From a virus, in IMG/VR virus record IMGVR_UViG_3300042934_000707, positions 1 through 55,516 of that record: a stretch of DNA of 55,516 nt, one strand, 5' to 3'. The number at the start of each line of letters is the position of its first letter. The first letter of the stretch is position 1. Of this stretch, positions 32,158 through 44,300 are shown one piece after another. A program made the translations under genes and the position numbers. The notes beneath the pieces are model-generated. The model did not search any database. It had not been told where the DNA came from and worked only from the letters and a program-made list of their open reading frames with translations.

Positions 32158-35100
32158 TTACGACTTATCGTTGCTCATCCACATCCGAGCAGCCGCTTCG
32201 CCGATGGCGGTTTGGACTGCAATGGACATACCCAAGATGATCGCAGACAGAACGATCCGGTCAATGACCGACTTGGCACCGAAGATGGCGTTCAGGGCGA
32301 CACCGGATTCGGTTTCGTTGATCCCAGACAGACGATGACCAATAACAGTCTTCATCTGGTTACAGAACACCGCCTTGTCACCGACGCCCATCGATTCGGT
32401 GTAGGTGATGTAGATCTTGATGGCAACGTGGTCAAGGTCAAGACCGTTCCCGTCAATGCGAAGGGATTGGTCCACCTGACCGGTGATGTTGTTTTTACCC
32501 AGCCGCTTGGATTTCTTCCGACGTTCTTTGTCACCGGCTTGAACGATCTCCAACAGCGAGTCCGACATGTCGTCCGGGTCACCGTGGTAGAACACTTCCG
32601 TCTTGGCGACTTTGCCCACCACACCAGCACGTGGTGAAGGGGAACCCATCAGACGAAGTGTGTCCAAATCCTTTTCATTGAACAGTCCAGAATCAGCCAC
32701 ATTGGCATCGACAATCGTGCATAGGATACTGTCGATATCCGTGACATCCCCGACTTTCACGAGGTTCTTCACGGTCTGATCTGCACGCACGACCACGGTC
32801 TTGACTTTCGTCACCGGAGCCTTGAGTTGATCAGCCAACCAATCATCAATGGCCGAGGAGTCTTCCAAGGTGTAGGAAGCTTCCATCAACGCGGTCTTGG
32901 CAATCACGCCCGCTTTCCACATCACCTGACGCTTGTGGAAACGGCTCGGCTTAAAGAAGCCCGAGTTGTACTTGATCACATCGCCTTTCTTGACTTTGTC
33001 ACCCAGTTCAAACGTGGTGGCCTGCACCTGAGGGTAGACCGAACCGTTGGAGATCCCGTACTGCGTGGTCAGGTCATGGTGAACGAAACTGCCATCGGCG
33101 TACTGCACCACAATGTGCTCAGCACTCTTCTCGATGACTTCACCGTCTTGATCGGCTGTGGCGGCGAAGATGTCGTCCACCCGTTGGGCAATGACATGGT
33201 CGTAACCGGTGCTCAGCGGGGATTCACGGTAGCCTGTGGTAGCGATCACGTGAGACTGCTGAATGCCGATGAAGTTAACCCGCTTCGGGTCATCCCGGTC
33301 AGAGCACGGCGAAATCAACGCCGCGGTCGACACCAAGGAACTGGCACCGTCTTCACCCGGTTTGAACGTACGCACCGTACCACGGACACTGGTCAGGTTA
33401 GCGTTAGGCGGCATGTACGTGATCACAGCCACGTCACCGGAGTCCACCGTTGCCTCGGAGATGAACCCCAAGTCGCTTTCCTTATACAGTCGCGCTTCGG
33501 CCGTCATCGAACGGCTGCTGCGACCCCCACGACCACCGTAGGTGATGATCTCTTTCTGTTTCAGGTTCTGGATCGGGTTGATGTCGTCGACCAACGCAGC
33601 AGCCGGGTCTTGAACGATGTTCGTCCAGACTTCGTGCGGCTTCATGGTGACTTGCGAAGTGTTCGAGGCGTTACGCGAGTTGTAGACACGCACCGAGCGC
33701 ACCAACTCACTGTAGATCGCACCCGGAATACGCTCGTAGCCCTTCGCCCGTTCCAGCCCTTCAATCAGCCCATCAGCCCCTTCCACTGCGACAGGGACGT
33801 AACGGGTGACCAGCATCTCACAGGCCCGTTCCAGCAACGGAATGAACTCGGTCGGCTCTTTCATCCATTCAAGGACGCCCTTGGTGATCGGGTCAACGAA
33901 CATGGCGTTCATCAAGTCCAACTCACGCAGGTAACGCAGGCCGATGTTGTTCTCGTTCAGGACGTTGAAGTACACGTCTTTGTCGTTGAAGCTGTGACGA
34001 CTGAACTGACGGATCTGACGGTGGTATTGCAGGAAGCCCCCGAAGATCAGAGCGTTACGCTGATCGAGCTTGTCAAAGACCAAGGTCTCATCCAAGAAGC
34101 GCAGCGCGTACTCATCATCGGACATCTTGAGGTTCGTGCCCAATGGCACCACCCGGTACTTGGCCTTGGTGTTCTCCAGCAAGGCGTTAAAGCCCAGCAG
34201 GTAACCCAGCACAGCACCGATTGGAATGACCTTACCGAAGATGCTGACTTCTGCCACCGAGACAGGCGCCTTCTCTTTCGAGATGCCGAGGATGTCCTCG
34301 ATTGCACCCAGCTCCGTCACCTTGTCAGTGTGGTTGTCGACCAAGTAGAACTGATCGTTGCGGTCCACCATGATGTAACGTTTGTCACGACGACCAACTG
34401 CGGTCCAACCTTTGTACTTGCTTTCGATGGCTGTCAGGTCCGCTTCCGTGAAGAGCTTGGACTTCAACCGGTTCTTGTAATCGAACCAGTACTGACCGTT
34501 GCAGGTAAAGGCCATGATACGGCTGGAGATGATCGCGTAGATGCGAGGCAGGTCCTGACTGTAGTCAGCCACGTCGGCCAACCGCATTTCGGTCAAGGTG
34601 GTGTTTTCCTTGTCCTGACCCATCTTGACGATCTGGTTGGTGATCCACTTGTCGTAGTCAAAGACCGAACGGGTAGAACGGTCCACGAAGATCTTGGCGT
34701 AGTAGGAGGACAGAGCCACCCGGTCACGGTTGATCTTGCGGATCGGCACGTCAGCTTTCTGAGCCCGCATGCGGTAGCGCTGGCCGTTGGAGACGTACAC
34801 GCCTCGTTTGTCCACCACAGGCACACGCACTTGGATGGTCGAGGGTTTGCCGGTGACCGGCGTCAGCTGAATCGTGTGGACTTCGTAGTTGCTGACTGCA
34901 TCCTCTACCACCCTCACCGAATACCCCGTGACCGCAATGCCTGCCTTTTGAACAGACAGGACGCAGTTGAGGATATCCTTCTTCATCACCTTTTCGATGT
35001 ACTGACTGTCCATCATCTCGACGGTCGAGTGCAGCATCGATTTGTCTTTGACCGCATCAGTGTCCGGGTAAGACTCTGCCGGAGCAAACACCAAGTCTTC

Positions 35101-36615
35101 CTGGGTGACGGTCATCGATTCCTCGATGGTCTGCTCAGGGTTCCATGGGTTCTTGATTACGGTGTAGGACTTGGACAGACGCTGCATGCGGCGCACTTCA
35201 GCAGCCGACACCATGTTCTTGTCAACCAGCTCGTCGAGCTTGCTGTCGATGGAACTGGTCAGGGTCTGTTCAATGTTACGGTTACCCACAGCCTGAGGAA
35301 TGTTCTCAGCCACTGACTGCGCGCTTTCGATGATCAGCTCACCGTCCTCGTCCGTCATGATGGCTTTCTCTTCCGTCCGGGCTTGTTTGTCCAGGTCTTC
35401 AGAGAGGGTTTCTTCCTCATCGATCAACAAGCCGTCCTCAGTGGTGTTCTTGAGGATTTGCAGGTCAGCCTCACGGTCGTCCTGTTTCTCGGCTTCAGCT
35501 TCTTCGAGGTCTTTGTTCTCCTCTTCTTCGCTGTTGATCAGGTTGCCGTTGTCGATGATGGGGTTGGTGGCGGCAATGATCTTGACCAGCAGGCCCAAGA
35601 AGCGGATCTGCAAGACCTTTGGATCAAGGCCACGGCCACTGGCCGATTCGAGCGAGACGTTGTCGTGCGGAATGGCTTGCACCGAACCGTCGTCAAAGAC
35701 CAAGTCAAACGACGAATCTGACACGTGCCCGACTTCAGCCTCACGGATCTGCCAGTTACCGTCCAAGTCCATGGACGCCATCGACACGGACAGACCTTGC
35801 ATCAAAGCCAGATCGTCCAGCACACCTTCGAGCGAAGCCCGCTTCACGCTACGACGCCACGAATCCAGTTTGCCCAAGTTAATGGCAATCCAGCCGGTGT
35901 CTTTGCGCAGGATGATGTTGGTGGTGGTGAACTTGTCTTCCGACAGACGCCCCATCGGGGTGTTCTCACGGTCATTCCCCAACCACGCGAACATGTCCAA
36001 GATGTCCAACCGCTCACGGCTGTTGAAGACTTTGACCAGCTCAGGGGTCATGCGTTTCTCAGCCCGACGAATCTCGGCCAAGGTTGGCAGCACTTTAGGA
36101 ATGTCCATCACCACGAAGTGATGACGCTCGTGCGGGGTGTTCAACGAGTTGATCGTGTCCCAGAGCGTGTTACGGATGTTCTTCCAGTACCAGTACAAGG
36201 ACAGCGCTGAACGCATGTACTTGAACATCTTGCCGACCATCGAGTAGTTGATGACGACAGTGTTGAGCGGCTCACGGGTGGCCATCTCGTAATCGTTCAT
36301 CGGACGGATCTGCATGTTGTCACGACGATACTGTTGCATCATCGGACCGGGCAGCACATACGAGGGACGCGGCGCGCCATCGGCTGTGGTCAACTTGGTG
36401 ACGTGCTGAACGTAGATCAACCGTTGCACGTTGGCCAGGAATGGGTTCTCACGAGAAGGACCCAGTTCGGTTTCGTTTTGAGGCAGGTAGTGCAGGACAC
36501 TACCTCGCGGCAGCGCCAGTCGCTCGATCCTGCGGACCTTCGGGTTCATCAGCTGCTCGGCACGGAAAATGCCGAAGAGTCTAATGTACCGTTCGTACGG
36601 GAGCATTACTGCCAT
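32158..36615 (-). CDS. RNA polymerase beta subunit (phage multisubunit RNAP), lacking the last clamp part
   Basis: This 1485-aa protein is a beta-type RNAP subunit. Its first 560 residues or so are a phage-specific extension with an acidic stretch (residues 360-400, Glu-rich). Beta motifs then follow in order: DKRGVYVSNGQRYRM (like the 'GT-fII-NG-ERV' region), DDPKRVNFIGIQQSH (like the 'NRALMGSNMQRQA' region), ELGDKVKKGDVI, and VGDKAVFCNQMKTVIG at about 1411-1426. In the last, the two lysines (1414, 1422) have the same 8-residue spacing as the catalytic lysines of E. coli GDKMAGRHGNKG. The protein ends about 60 residues later, so the final clamp segment is missing; a 233-aa gene at 51831-52532 looks like it. 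The position matches phiKZ gp178, a virion RNAP subunit. Confidence 0.88.
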   Translation of the reverse strand: MAVMLPYERYIRLFGIFRAEQLMNPKVRRIERLALPRGSVLHYLPQNETELGPSRENPFLANVQRLIYVQHVTKLTTADGAPRPSYVLPGPMMQQYRRDNMQIRPMNDYEMATREPLNTVVINYSMVGKMFKYMRSALSLYWYWKNIRNTLWDTINSLNTPHERHHFVVMDIPKVLPTLAEIRRAEKRMTPELVKVFNSRERLDILDMFAWLGNDRENTPMGRLSEDKFTTTNIILRKDTGWIAINLGKLDSWRRSVKRASLEGVLDDLALMQGLSVSMASMDLDGNWQIREAEVGHVSDSSFDLVFDDGSVQAIPHDNVSLESASGRGLDPKVLQIRFLGLLVKIIAATNPIIDNGNLINSEEEENKDLEEAEAEKQDDREADLQILKNTTEDGLLIDEEETLSEDLDKQARTEEKAIMTDEDGELIIESAQSVAENIPQAVGNRNIEQTLTSSIDSKLDELVDKNMVSAAEVRRMQRLSKSYTVIKNPWNPEQTIEESMTVTQEDLVFAPAESYPDTDAVKDKSMLHSTVEMMDSQYIEKVMKKDILNCVLSVQKAGIAVTGYSVRVVEDAVSNYEVHTIQLTPVTGKPSTIQVRVPVVDKRGVYVSNGQRYRMRAQKADVPIRKINRDRVALSSYYAKIFVDRSTRSVFDYDKWITNQIVKMGQDKENTTLTEMRLADVADYSQDLPRIYAIISSRIMAFTCNGQYWFDYKNRLKSKLFTEADLTAIESKYKGWTAVGRRDKRYIMVDRNDQFYLVDNHTDKVTELGAIEDILGISKEKAPVSVAEVSIFGKVIPIGAVLGYLLGFNALLENTKAKYRVVPLGTNLKMSDDEYALRFLDETLVFDKLDQRNALIFGGFLQYHRQIRQFSRHSFNDKDVYFNVLNENNIGLRYLRELDLMNAMFVDPITKGVLEWMKEPTEFIPLLERACEMLVTRYVPVAVEGADGLIEGLERAKGYERIPGAIYSELVRSVRVYNSRNASNTSQVTMKPHEVWTNIVQDPAAALVDDINPIQNLKQKEIITYGGRGGRSSRSMTAEARLYKESDLGFISEATVDSGDVAVITYMPPNANLTSVRGTVRTFKPGEDGASSLVSTAALISPCSDRDDPKRVNFIGIQQSHVIATTGYRESPLSTGYDHVIAQRVDDIFAATADQDGEVIEKSAEHIVVQYADGSFVHHDLTTQYGISNGSVYPQVQATTFELGDKVKKGDVIKYNSGFFKPSRFHKRQVMWKAGVIAKTALMEASYTLEDSSAIDDWLADQLKAPVTKVKTVVVRADQTVKNLVKVGDVTDIDSILCTIVDANVADSGLFNEKDLDTLRLMGSPSPRAGVVGKVAKTEVFYHGDPDDMSDSLLEIVQAGDKERRKKSKRLGKNNITGQVDQSLRIDGNGLDLDHVAIKIYITYTESMGVGDKAVFCNQMKTVIGHRLSGINETESGVALNAIFGAKSVIDRIVLSAIILGMSIAVQTAIGEAAARMWMSNDKS

Positions 36616-38242
36616 GATTAAACCGTCCTGTCAAATTGGTAAGTACATAGCCGATGGTGTCGTAGTCGAAGGAAGCCATGAGGCTGCCATCGCTGTTGAG
36701 CCAAGTGTTACGCGAGCTGAGTTGGCGTTCGTTCTCTTCCAGCGCTTGGTTCGACATGACAAAGGTTGCAGAGCCGGTGTCACCGTCAAAGTCCGCTGCC
36801 AACTGGGCCAGCTTGGTGGAGTGAGGCGACTGAGTGTCCATGTAGGACATCGAACCTGCCATCGGGAATTCCAGAGCGATGTGATCATCGTCCCCGTACG
36901 GTTCCCACTGGTCGTTCAGCTCATGACGCTGCTCGCCGACGATGGTGGTCTTGGTGTAGACCCGGCTTGGATAAATGGAGCCTGTGCCCGTGATTGGGTA
37001 ACGGCATATTTGCACGAAGTACTTGTTCCACTTGTTGTAGCCGCACAGGTACAGCATCTCGGCCAACGTAATGGGTGACACGTACTTGCGGTCAAGGTTG
37101 GCCGGAAGCTCATTGATGTCGTAGAAGATCTTGAAGCTGTTGTCCGGGCCTTTATAAATGAGCGCCAGATAGTAGCCTTCGATCTCCACGTAACGACCGC
37201 GGTTGTCCACCAGTTGGTACTGGTCGATGATGCCGCTCAAGCCGTCTTTGGTGGTCCACGCATCGCGGGTCTCAGGGGTCAACGACACCCATTCACCGGT
37301 CAGCGAATTCTTGTTGATCAACCGCGCTTGACCTTCACCGGCGTCAATCAAGGTGCCGAAGGTTTTACGCAGGTGGTGGATCGTGATCGGGGTCAGGCCT
37401 TTAATGACCTGGAACAGACCCAACGAGGTGGCATCAAAGCCCGGCGCATTCTGGTCCGAGAGGTTGGCAATGGAGGTGTCCATAACCGACAGCACGTTAC
37501 GCGTACCGTACACCACACGACGGGAAGCCCACTTGTCGAGGATGAAGCCGTTCTTACCGCCGAGCATGCCTTCGATCAGCTCGTAGATCTCCATCATGGT
37601 GTTGGTCAGCGCATTACGCGCAATGTCCAACGCCGGGGACTCCATGTCACTGGTAGAAGGGATCGTGTTGGCAATCGACAACGCCCGGTAGTACAGGTCG
37701 TGGATCTCGTTCTTGGAGACCGAGCCATTAGAGTTGATCTCGATGTCACGCAGGCCTGCTGGGATCACAGGGATGTAACGCCCCATGGCCGTGGCCCGGT
37801 ACTTGTTGATCAACTCGACCCGCAGCATGCGAGTAGGTGATTTACTCTTGCGAAGTTGCAGCTCTTTGAAGTGCTTGATAAAGAAGCTGTAACCGGTTTG
37901 GGCTTTCTCGCTGGTGTCGGCAATGAAGTCCTTGGTAACCGGATCAAAGATTGCCGTTTCACGTCCCGACAAGATCCCTTTGTAGATCCCTTTCAAGGAG
38001 ATCAGGTCGCGGTAGATCTTGGGGTGCATGATGAAGACTTTGAGGTCGATGTACGAGAACGTGTAGTCCCGCGAATCAGAACCCACCCGGCCGAAGATCG
38101 ACGTCGAGTACAGACCTTGGTCATGAAACTCGTTGCTGGCACCTTCGTAGATGTCAAGACTGGTGACTGGCGTTAGACCTCTCACACGCTGGTCAGTGAG
38201 CACCATGGGCCAAATCTTGGCGGGCTCTTCTGCGTATTTCAT
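36581..38242 (-). CDS. RNA polymerase beta' N-terminal half
   Basis: A 553-aa beta'-type subunit containing only the N-terminal catalytic half. AADFDGDTGSA at 482-492 is the metal-binding site; the three Asp of DFDGD (484, 486, 488) hold the catalytic magnesium in all multisubunit RNAPs. Before it are SRRVVYGTRNVLS (like the 'GKRVDYSGRSVI' region) and RYPITGTGS. The protein stops about 65 residues after the metal site, where bacterial beta' continues for hundreds of residues, so the C-terminal half must be another gene outside this window (phiKZ uses gp180 plus gp80). AAGGG precedes the ATG. The stop lies 35 bases inside the start of the beta gene, and the two are clearly coupled. Confidence 0.88.
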   Translation of the reverse strand: MKYAEEPAKIWPMVLTDQRVRGLTPVTSLDIYEGASNEFHDQGLYSTSIFGRVGSDSRDYTFSYIDLKVFIMHPKIYRDLISLKGIYKGILSGRETAIFDPVTKDFIADTSEKAQTGYSFFIKHFKELQLRKSKSPTRMLRVELINKYRATAMGRYIPVIPAGLRDIEINSNGSVSKNEIHDLYYRALSIANTIPSTSDMESPALDIARNALTNTMMEIYELIEGMLGGKNGFILDKWASRRVVYGTRNVLSVMDTSIANLSDQNAPGFDATSLGLFQVIKGLTPITIHHLRKTFGTLIDAGEGQARLINKNSLTGEWVSLTPETRDAWTTKDGLSGIIDQYQLVDNRGRYVEIEGYYLALIYKGPDNSFKIFYDINELPANLDRKYVSPITLAEMLYLCGYNKWNKYFVQICRYPITGTGSIYPSRVYTKTTIVGEQRHELNDQWEPYGDDDHIALEFPMAGSMSYMDTQSPHSTKLAQLAADFDGDTGSATFVMSNQALEENERQLSSRNTWLNSDGSLMASFDYDTIGYVLTNLTGRFNHGSNAPVRTVH

Positions 38243-38324
38243 GATCTATCCCTTTTATGGAATGGTTTTTAAACAGTTGGTATGAACAGCGGCTTAGGTA
38301 TGCAAGCCCGAATGGGAGATGGCC

Positions 38325-41300
38325 ATGGCCAGAAAAGGCGGTAAGGACAATGTAGAAGTCGACGAGTTCGGGCTCGATGATTTCGATTTTGATATTCCCG
38401 AATTCGATTCACCCGAAGTAGACACTAATTCTCGTAAGCCCATCACCCGCGCTTTGAAAGGCGCTGTGCGTGGTGCAAAAGAGAACATTAAAGACCCCGC
38501 CACCTTGCGTCGCGCTGTCTCGATGGCCATGCCGGAAGGCTACGGTCTCGCAGCCGATACCTTGGATGCCGCGTGGTCAGACTCTAAAGAACTATACGAT
38601 AAGATCTCAGGAGACTCTCCCGAGCTGATTCGTAGCAGTAAAGCCTTTGCTCGCAAGGTAAAAAACAAGGTCAATGGCGTACTGCCCGGCGGGTTGAGCA
38701 AGAAGCTTGACGACGCGTTGGAAGACGATCCGTACTCCGGTCCGGTGAAGTCCAGCAAGCAACTTCAGCAGGAACAAGACGACAGTGAGATCGCGGCACT
38801 CAACGATCTGCTCAAGTCCAAAACCGCTGTCGATGAAGCCCGCTATAAAGATGAACAAGCTGAGAAACTGGAAGGCAAGGCACTTGAAAACGCCCGCTTC
38901 CAGTCCAGCGCCAAGTTCCTGAGTTCGATCAACCGCGGCATTGCTCGGTTGGTGGGGTATCAGGACAGCATCAACCTGAAGTACCAACAGAAATCCCTTG
39001 AGCTGCAATACCGTCAATACTCGACGACCAAGCAGCTGACTGACTTGATGGCCGTGGCCACTGAGAAACAGTACCGGATTCTGGAGGAGATCAAACACAA
39101 CACCGCGCTGCCTGAACAGATCAAGTTCAAGAACAGCAAAGAGTTGATGGGCACCATGGCTCGGCAACGTTTGCTGGGCGGTGCACTGAACACGGTCTCC
39201 AACTTCACGCAGAACTACCGCAAGCAGCTCACCGACAACATCGGCGGCATGGTGCAGGGCTTCATGTCCCCGCTCACCGATGCCAAGCAGATGACAGAGG
39301 GGATGGACAAGTCCGACCTCGCTGGCTGGGCGATTGGTAAAGAGGCAAGTGATGCCCTGATCAATCACGGTGCCATGGCACTGAACCCATTGTTGGAAAG
39401 GAGTGACAAGCTTAAACGCGGCAGTGAGGTTTTGCGGAACACCTTCACGGGGATTCCTCAGAAGCTCAACGAGTTTGCTCAGTCTGAAACCACTGCCACC
39501 GGTGGTAAAGGGGTGCTCGCTAACCTCTTTAAAAGCTTCCTGCCAAAGTTTTCCTTGGACGCCCGTCCAGGTGGCACGAATGTCATGGATCTGGACGAAC
39601 CCGGTACATTTGACAAGATCGCCCGCAGGACGCTGATCGAAGTCATCCCAGGGCACCTGGCGGAAATCGCCCACTGGACCAAAGTCGCCGTCACTGGCGA
39701 GAAGGACAGTGAGAAACAAGTGTACAGTGTTGTGCGAGGTGGATTCACCACCCAGTCTGAGAACCTGAAGGACGTCTCCCGGCAGATCATTTCCCGCTCG
39801 GAAAAAGACTCCATCAGATCTTCCACCGAAGAGTTCCTCAAGAAGATCGGCGGGGATACCCTCTCGTCGAAAGCACAGCGCATCCTTAAACGCAAGATCC
39901 TTGATGAAGTTGCGAACGGCAAAGATTTGAAACCGGATCGTCTGGCAGACCCTGCCAACTATCACGGTGAGGACGCGGCTGCTGTTGACGAGATCAACTC
40001 GTTGCTGGTAGACACGTTCGATCTTGACTGGTCCGGCAAAATGTCCGATCAGTCCACTGAAGGCAAGAAGAAATTCAACGACATTCGGAATGAGTTCATC
40101 CGAATGGCCAGCATGATCCCGGCAGCGGGTGATCGCATTCGTGTCTTGAGTGATGTCGTTGGGCGGGACAACCTTCGCAAACTCGGTTTCATCGAGAAGC
40201 AGGGGCGTGAAGACCGCATCAACTACGACAAGATCTGGAACTCGGCCTTAGACGATGAAGAAGATCAGACTCCACCGGCTCCAGCAGGAAGTAAGAAAGC
40301 TCCTCCGAGTCTTGGGGGTAATAACGGTCCTTCTGGCGGTAACCCTAACGACGACAGTCTCAATCCTTTACCACCTGCCGATCGCGCTGGTCGAAGTGAT
40401 GATATCTCTCGTCGTGCCCAGAAAGGACGACCCGCCAAAGTAAACCTTGAGAAGTACCTGGGTGGCAAGTCGCTGTTGATCGGGATCTTGAAAGAGACCC
40501 GTGATTCAAATGCGAATGCTGTTCAAGGTCTGGCGGCGATTCACGGCATCTTCCAGAAATGGGACGTGGCCGGTGTACCTACAGCGTGCTGTGGTCACGA
40601 AGAAGGTGGTGGCTTTGTCGGCCCAATGCCAGGCGGGGCTAATGGCCCTGGGTTTGCTCAACGCATGCGCGATCGTTTCGGTCGCATGATGCCGTCGGGC
40701 GCTGGCGGCGCAGCCGGTGCTGCACGTGGCTGGGCTTCTCGTATCGGAGGCGGTCTGGGCGGGGCTGTAGGCGGGTTGGCCGGGATGGGTGCACGCGGAG
40801 CATGGGGCGCTGGGAAACTGGCTGCTCGTGGCTACTGGGGCGCTTTGAAAGGCGGTGCTCGTTTGGGCTTTGGCGGCGCTAAGCTCGGTGCTCGCATGAG
40901 CTGGGGTGCTCTTAAAGGCCTCGGTGCTGGCGCTGGTGCCATGGGCCGTGGTTTGGCTTGGGCTGGTGGTCTGGGTGGTAACCTTCGTGATCGCTACAAC
41001 GCGAACATGGAAAAAGCTGAAGGTCTGTTAGGTCAGGCTGGAGACTTTACCCGTGATGCGTACGACCGGGCTTCTACTGGGGCGAAGGATCTGGCAGGGG
41101 CCGCGAAGGACAAGTTCTCGGACGTGTTCCTCAAGGGTGAAACTCACCCACGCTTGCTGGGCTGGAAACTCAAAGCTGGTCAGTACTACGACGAAGCCAC
41201 CGGCAAGGCCATCACCAACTGGAACGACATCAAAGGCAATGTGCTGGATGAGAAGAAGAAACTCGTGATGAAATACGAGGACTTCATCGACTCGGGTGGA

Positions 41301-44300
41301 TTGACCGATGCCAAGGGCAAGGTGGTCGCCAAGTACGACAAAGCCAAGCAAGCTGCTCATGACCTGGCCAATAAAGGCAAGGACAAGTTGGGTGGTGCAC
41401 GGGGTATCGCGTCGGAGTTCATGCGCAACTCGTTCTCCAATGGCGGTAACTTGGTCTCGGCCGGTTTGCAAGCCAGTCGTAAGCTGACCACCGGTGGCTT
41501 CAAGAAGGTGATGAACATCTTCCGCCGTGGGAAAGCCGGAGCTGACCTGTCCAGTCACATGACCGGGGATTACGAGAAGGACATGTCCATGCTCGCCCTG
41601 CGTCAAGCCCAAGTGCAGTACGACATCTTTAACCTGCTCAACGGTAAGTTCGGTGGTAAAGGGGTGCGTAAAGGGTCGTGGCAGGATCTGTTCTCCCGTC
41701 GCAAGGAGAAAGAGCAGGAAGAGAAAGAAGCCAAAGGTGCGAAATACACCACCGGTGGCCTCTTTGCCAAAGGCGGTCTACTGGCTGGTCTCCTCGGAGG
41801 CAAGGGCAAGTACGACAAGACAGGCGAAGAGAAAGGCGAAGACGATGACGGCTTGGGCCTTGATGATGCAGCTGACCTCCTAGGAGGCGGTGACGAACGG
41901 GAAGGACGCCGTGGACGGCGTGGTCGTGGTCGTGGGGGTCGTCCTCGTGGCAAGATCGGTCGCCTGTGGGACGGTACCAAACGTCTGGCCGGGAAAGGTC
42001 TGGACAAACTGGGTAAGGTCGGCAAGCTGATCAAAGGTGTCGGTAAAGTTGCTGGGTGGGCTGGTAAAGCCGCGTGGGGACTGACGAAGGGTGTGTTTAA
42101 GGTCGGTGGTGCATTGCTGAACAACCCCCTGACTCGAATCGGTGCCAAGATGCTCGGGCGTGTGGCTTTGGGTGCGGTGATCGGTGCAGGTTCTCTCTTG
42201 AGTGCGCCTGTGATCGGTGCGGCCATGGCGGCATGGACCGTGTACGAGATTGGCAGCTGGTTGTGGTCGCGTTACAAAGACCGCATGCCGCCGCTGTCCC
42301 GTCTGCGGTTTGCACAGTACGGTCTGACACCGCGTAAAGACACGAAGAACTTGGACAAGGTCTTTGCCTTGGAGAAGATGTTCGCCAGCTACACCCGTGT
42401 CGAAGAAAACGGTGCCGTGTCGATCAACTTGAACAAGATCCCGGCTGAGCAGTTTGGGGCCATCTTTGGCTTCAAGATCAGTCAAGACGATCCAGACAGC
42501 ATGGAGAAGTTGGCCAAGGTCATGAAGTGGGTGAACGCCCGTTTCAAAACCGTGTACAGCGCGCATGTGGCTCAGGTGTTTAAACTCACCAAGGGCATGG
42601 ATCTGACCACCGTGGATCAGAAGGTGACTGGGCAACCAGCACTGGACATGCTTGAAGCCGTGAAATTGGGCGATCAAAGCGATCTGTTCAACGACATGTC
42701 CAGCCCGTTCGAGGATGATTTGACCGAAGACGCCGGTGATGTTGAAGACTGGTACAAATCGGCCAAGTCTGACTTGGAATCGGAGTTGAAAGAATCCGAG
42801 AAGGCTGGAGCGGACAAGACCCTGCAAGACGGTACCAAACCGTTGAGTGCTGCTGAAACCGCGGCTGCTACGGCAGCGGCTGCCAAGTTGGGCAGTAACG
42901 CGGCCAGCATGGCGGCGATGCCGAAGAAAGGGGGTAACTACCCTGGTGAATTGGTGTCAGCGGCTGTGGGCACGGGCAAGATCATGCCGGGCATTGGGTT
43001 GGGCGCTGCTGTCGCAGGTGGGGCGCATGTCATCGCTGAGGCCTCCATGGCCGCAGGCCCTGATGACAAGCGGTTGGACTTCGGTAACCCCGTGCGCTAC
43101 AAAGTGTACGGTCTGACGGAGATGGCGGAAGCCAAAGTCGTTCAGCTCTCGCAACTGGAAACCGTGGCCTGGCCAATGGTCAAGTACGATGCCCAGAAGC
43201 GTGCCTTCATTGGCAATGAGACCGAACTGTTCAATCAGTTTGTCAACATCTTTGGGTTGGCTGGCAAGAATCAGGATGATGCCTACGTCTGGTTCTACCG
43301 TCGATTCCTCGTGGCGTTCCTCAAGTACTGCACCGCGGTGCGGGCTCGGAGCACCATCGATGCGAAGGATGCCGTGGCCCGTCTGTCTAACGACGACTTG
43401 CTCGCGGTCCTGAAAGAGATGGTCGGTGCTAAAGATGAAAGCGGTACGTCCGTGTGGCAAGTCACTGAATCCCCATGGGAAGGGTACTGGCTCAACAGTG
43501 ACTCCGCGTCGGTCGATGCTAACCTCACCGGTTTGGCTTCGCGTACTCCGCCTAAGTTGCTCTCTGAAGACGGCTTCAAGAAAGCCGATCAGGTCAAGAA
43601 CAAAGACGGTACCGTGGTCAAGCAAGACCCGACACAGACCAACCGTCCTGCCAACTCGACCTCGTCGAGCAGCACGCCGCAAGCGGCTGCCAGTGCATCG
43701 AAAGATGATTCCGGTGGTGGGTGGTTCAGTAAGTTGTTCGGGGGAGGGGATGACAAGACCAAAGCGCCTCAGGTCGGTGGTATCAATAACCGCACAGGTG
43801 CGCCGTCGATGGCCATGGGTGGCTACAGCGGTGCTCAAGGGAGCATCAGTTCGAGTGGGGGTGGAGGCGGTGCCGTAGGCGCTACCTCGATGGACAACGC
43901 AGGGTCGATCGCTCACATGGGCGGGGGTTCTGCCGGTGACATCAACGCCATTCCGAATCCGTCTGGCGATGGGTGGGAGGCTAACAAAGCAACCATTCTG
44001 GCAGCGGCGAAGATGGTGGGGGTCGATCCAGAGTTGGCATCGAGCATTGCAGGGGTGGAGTCTAACTACATCCCAACCGCACGGCCATACTCCAAGAAGC
44101 TTGGGAAGTTCCTCTCCTCGGCCGCCGGTTATTATCAGGTCATCAAAGGCACATGGAACAGCCTGATGGGCCGATACGGTGCCAAGTACGGGATCAACCC
44201 GAACACGACAGCCATGGACCCTCGGGCGAATGCGTTGCTCGGCTTGGAGTACGTCAAGGAGAACTACGACATCCTCAAGGCGAAGATTGGGCGCAAGGTG

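Noticed and set aside
32827-35316. Plus-strand open frame (829 codons) opposite RNAP beta
   Set aside because: Shadow of the beta gene; dominated by Val, His, Gln and Arg with no recognisable motif and no ribosome site.
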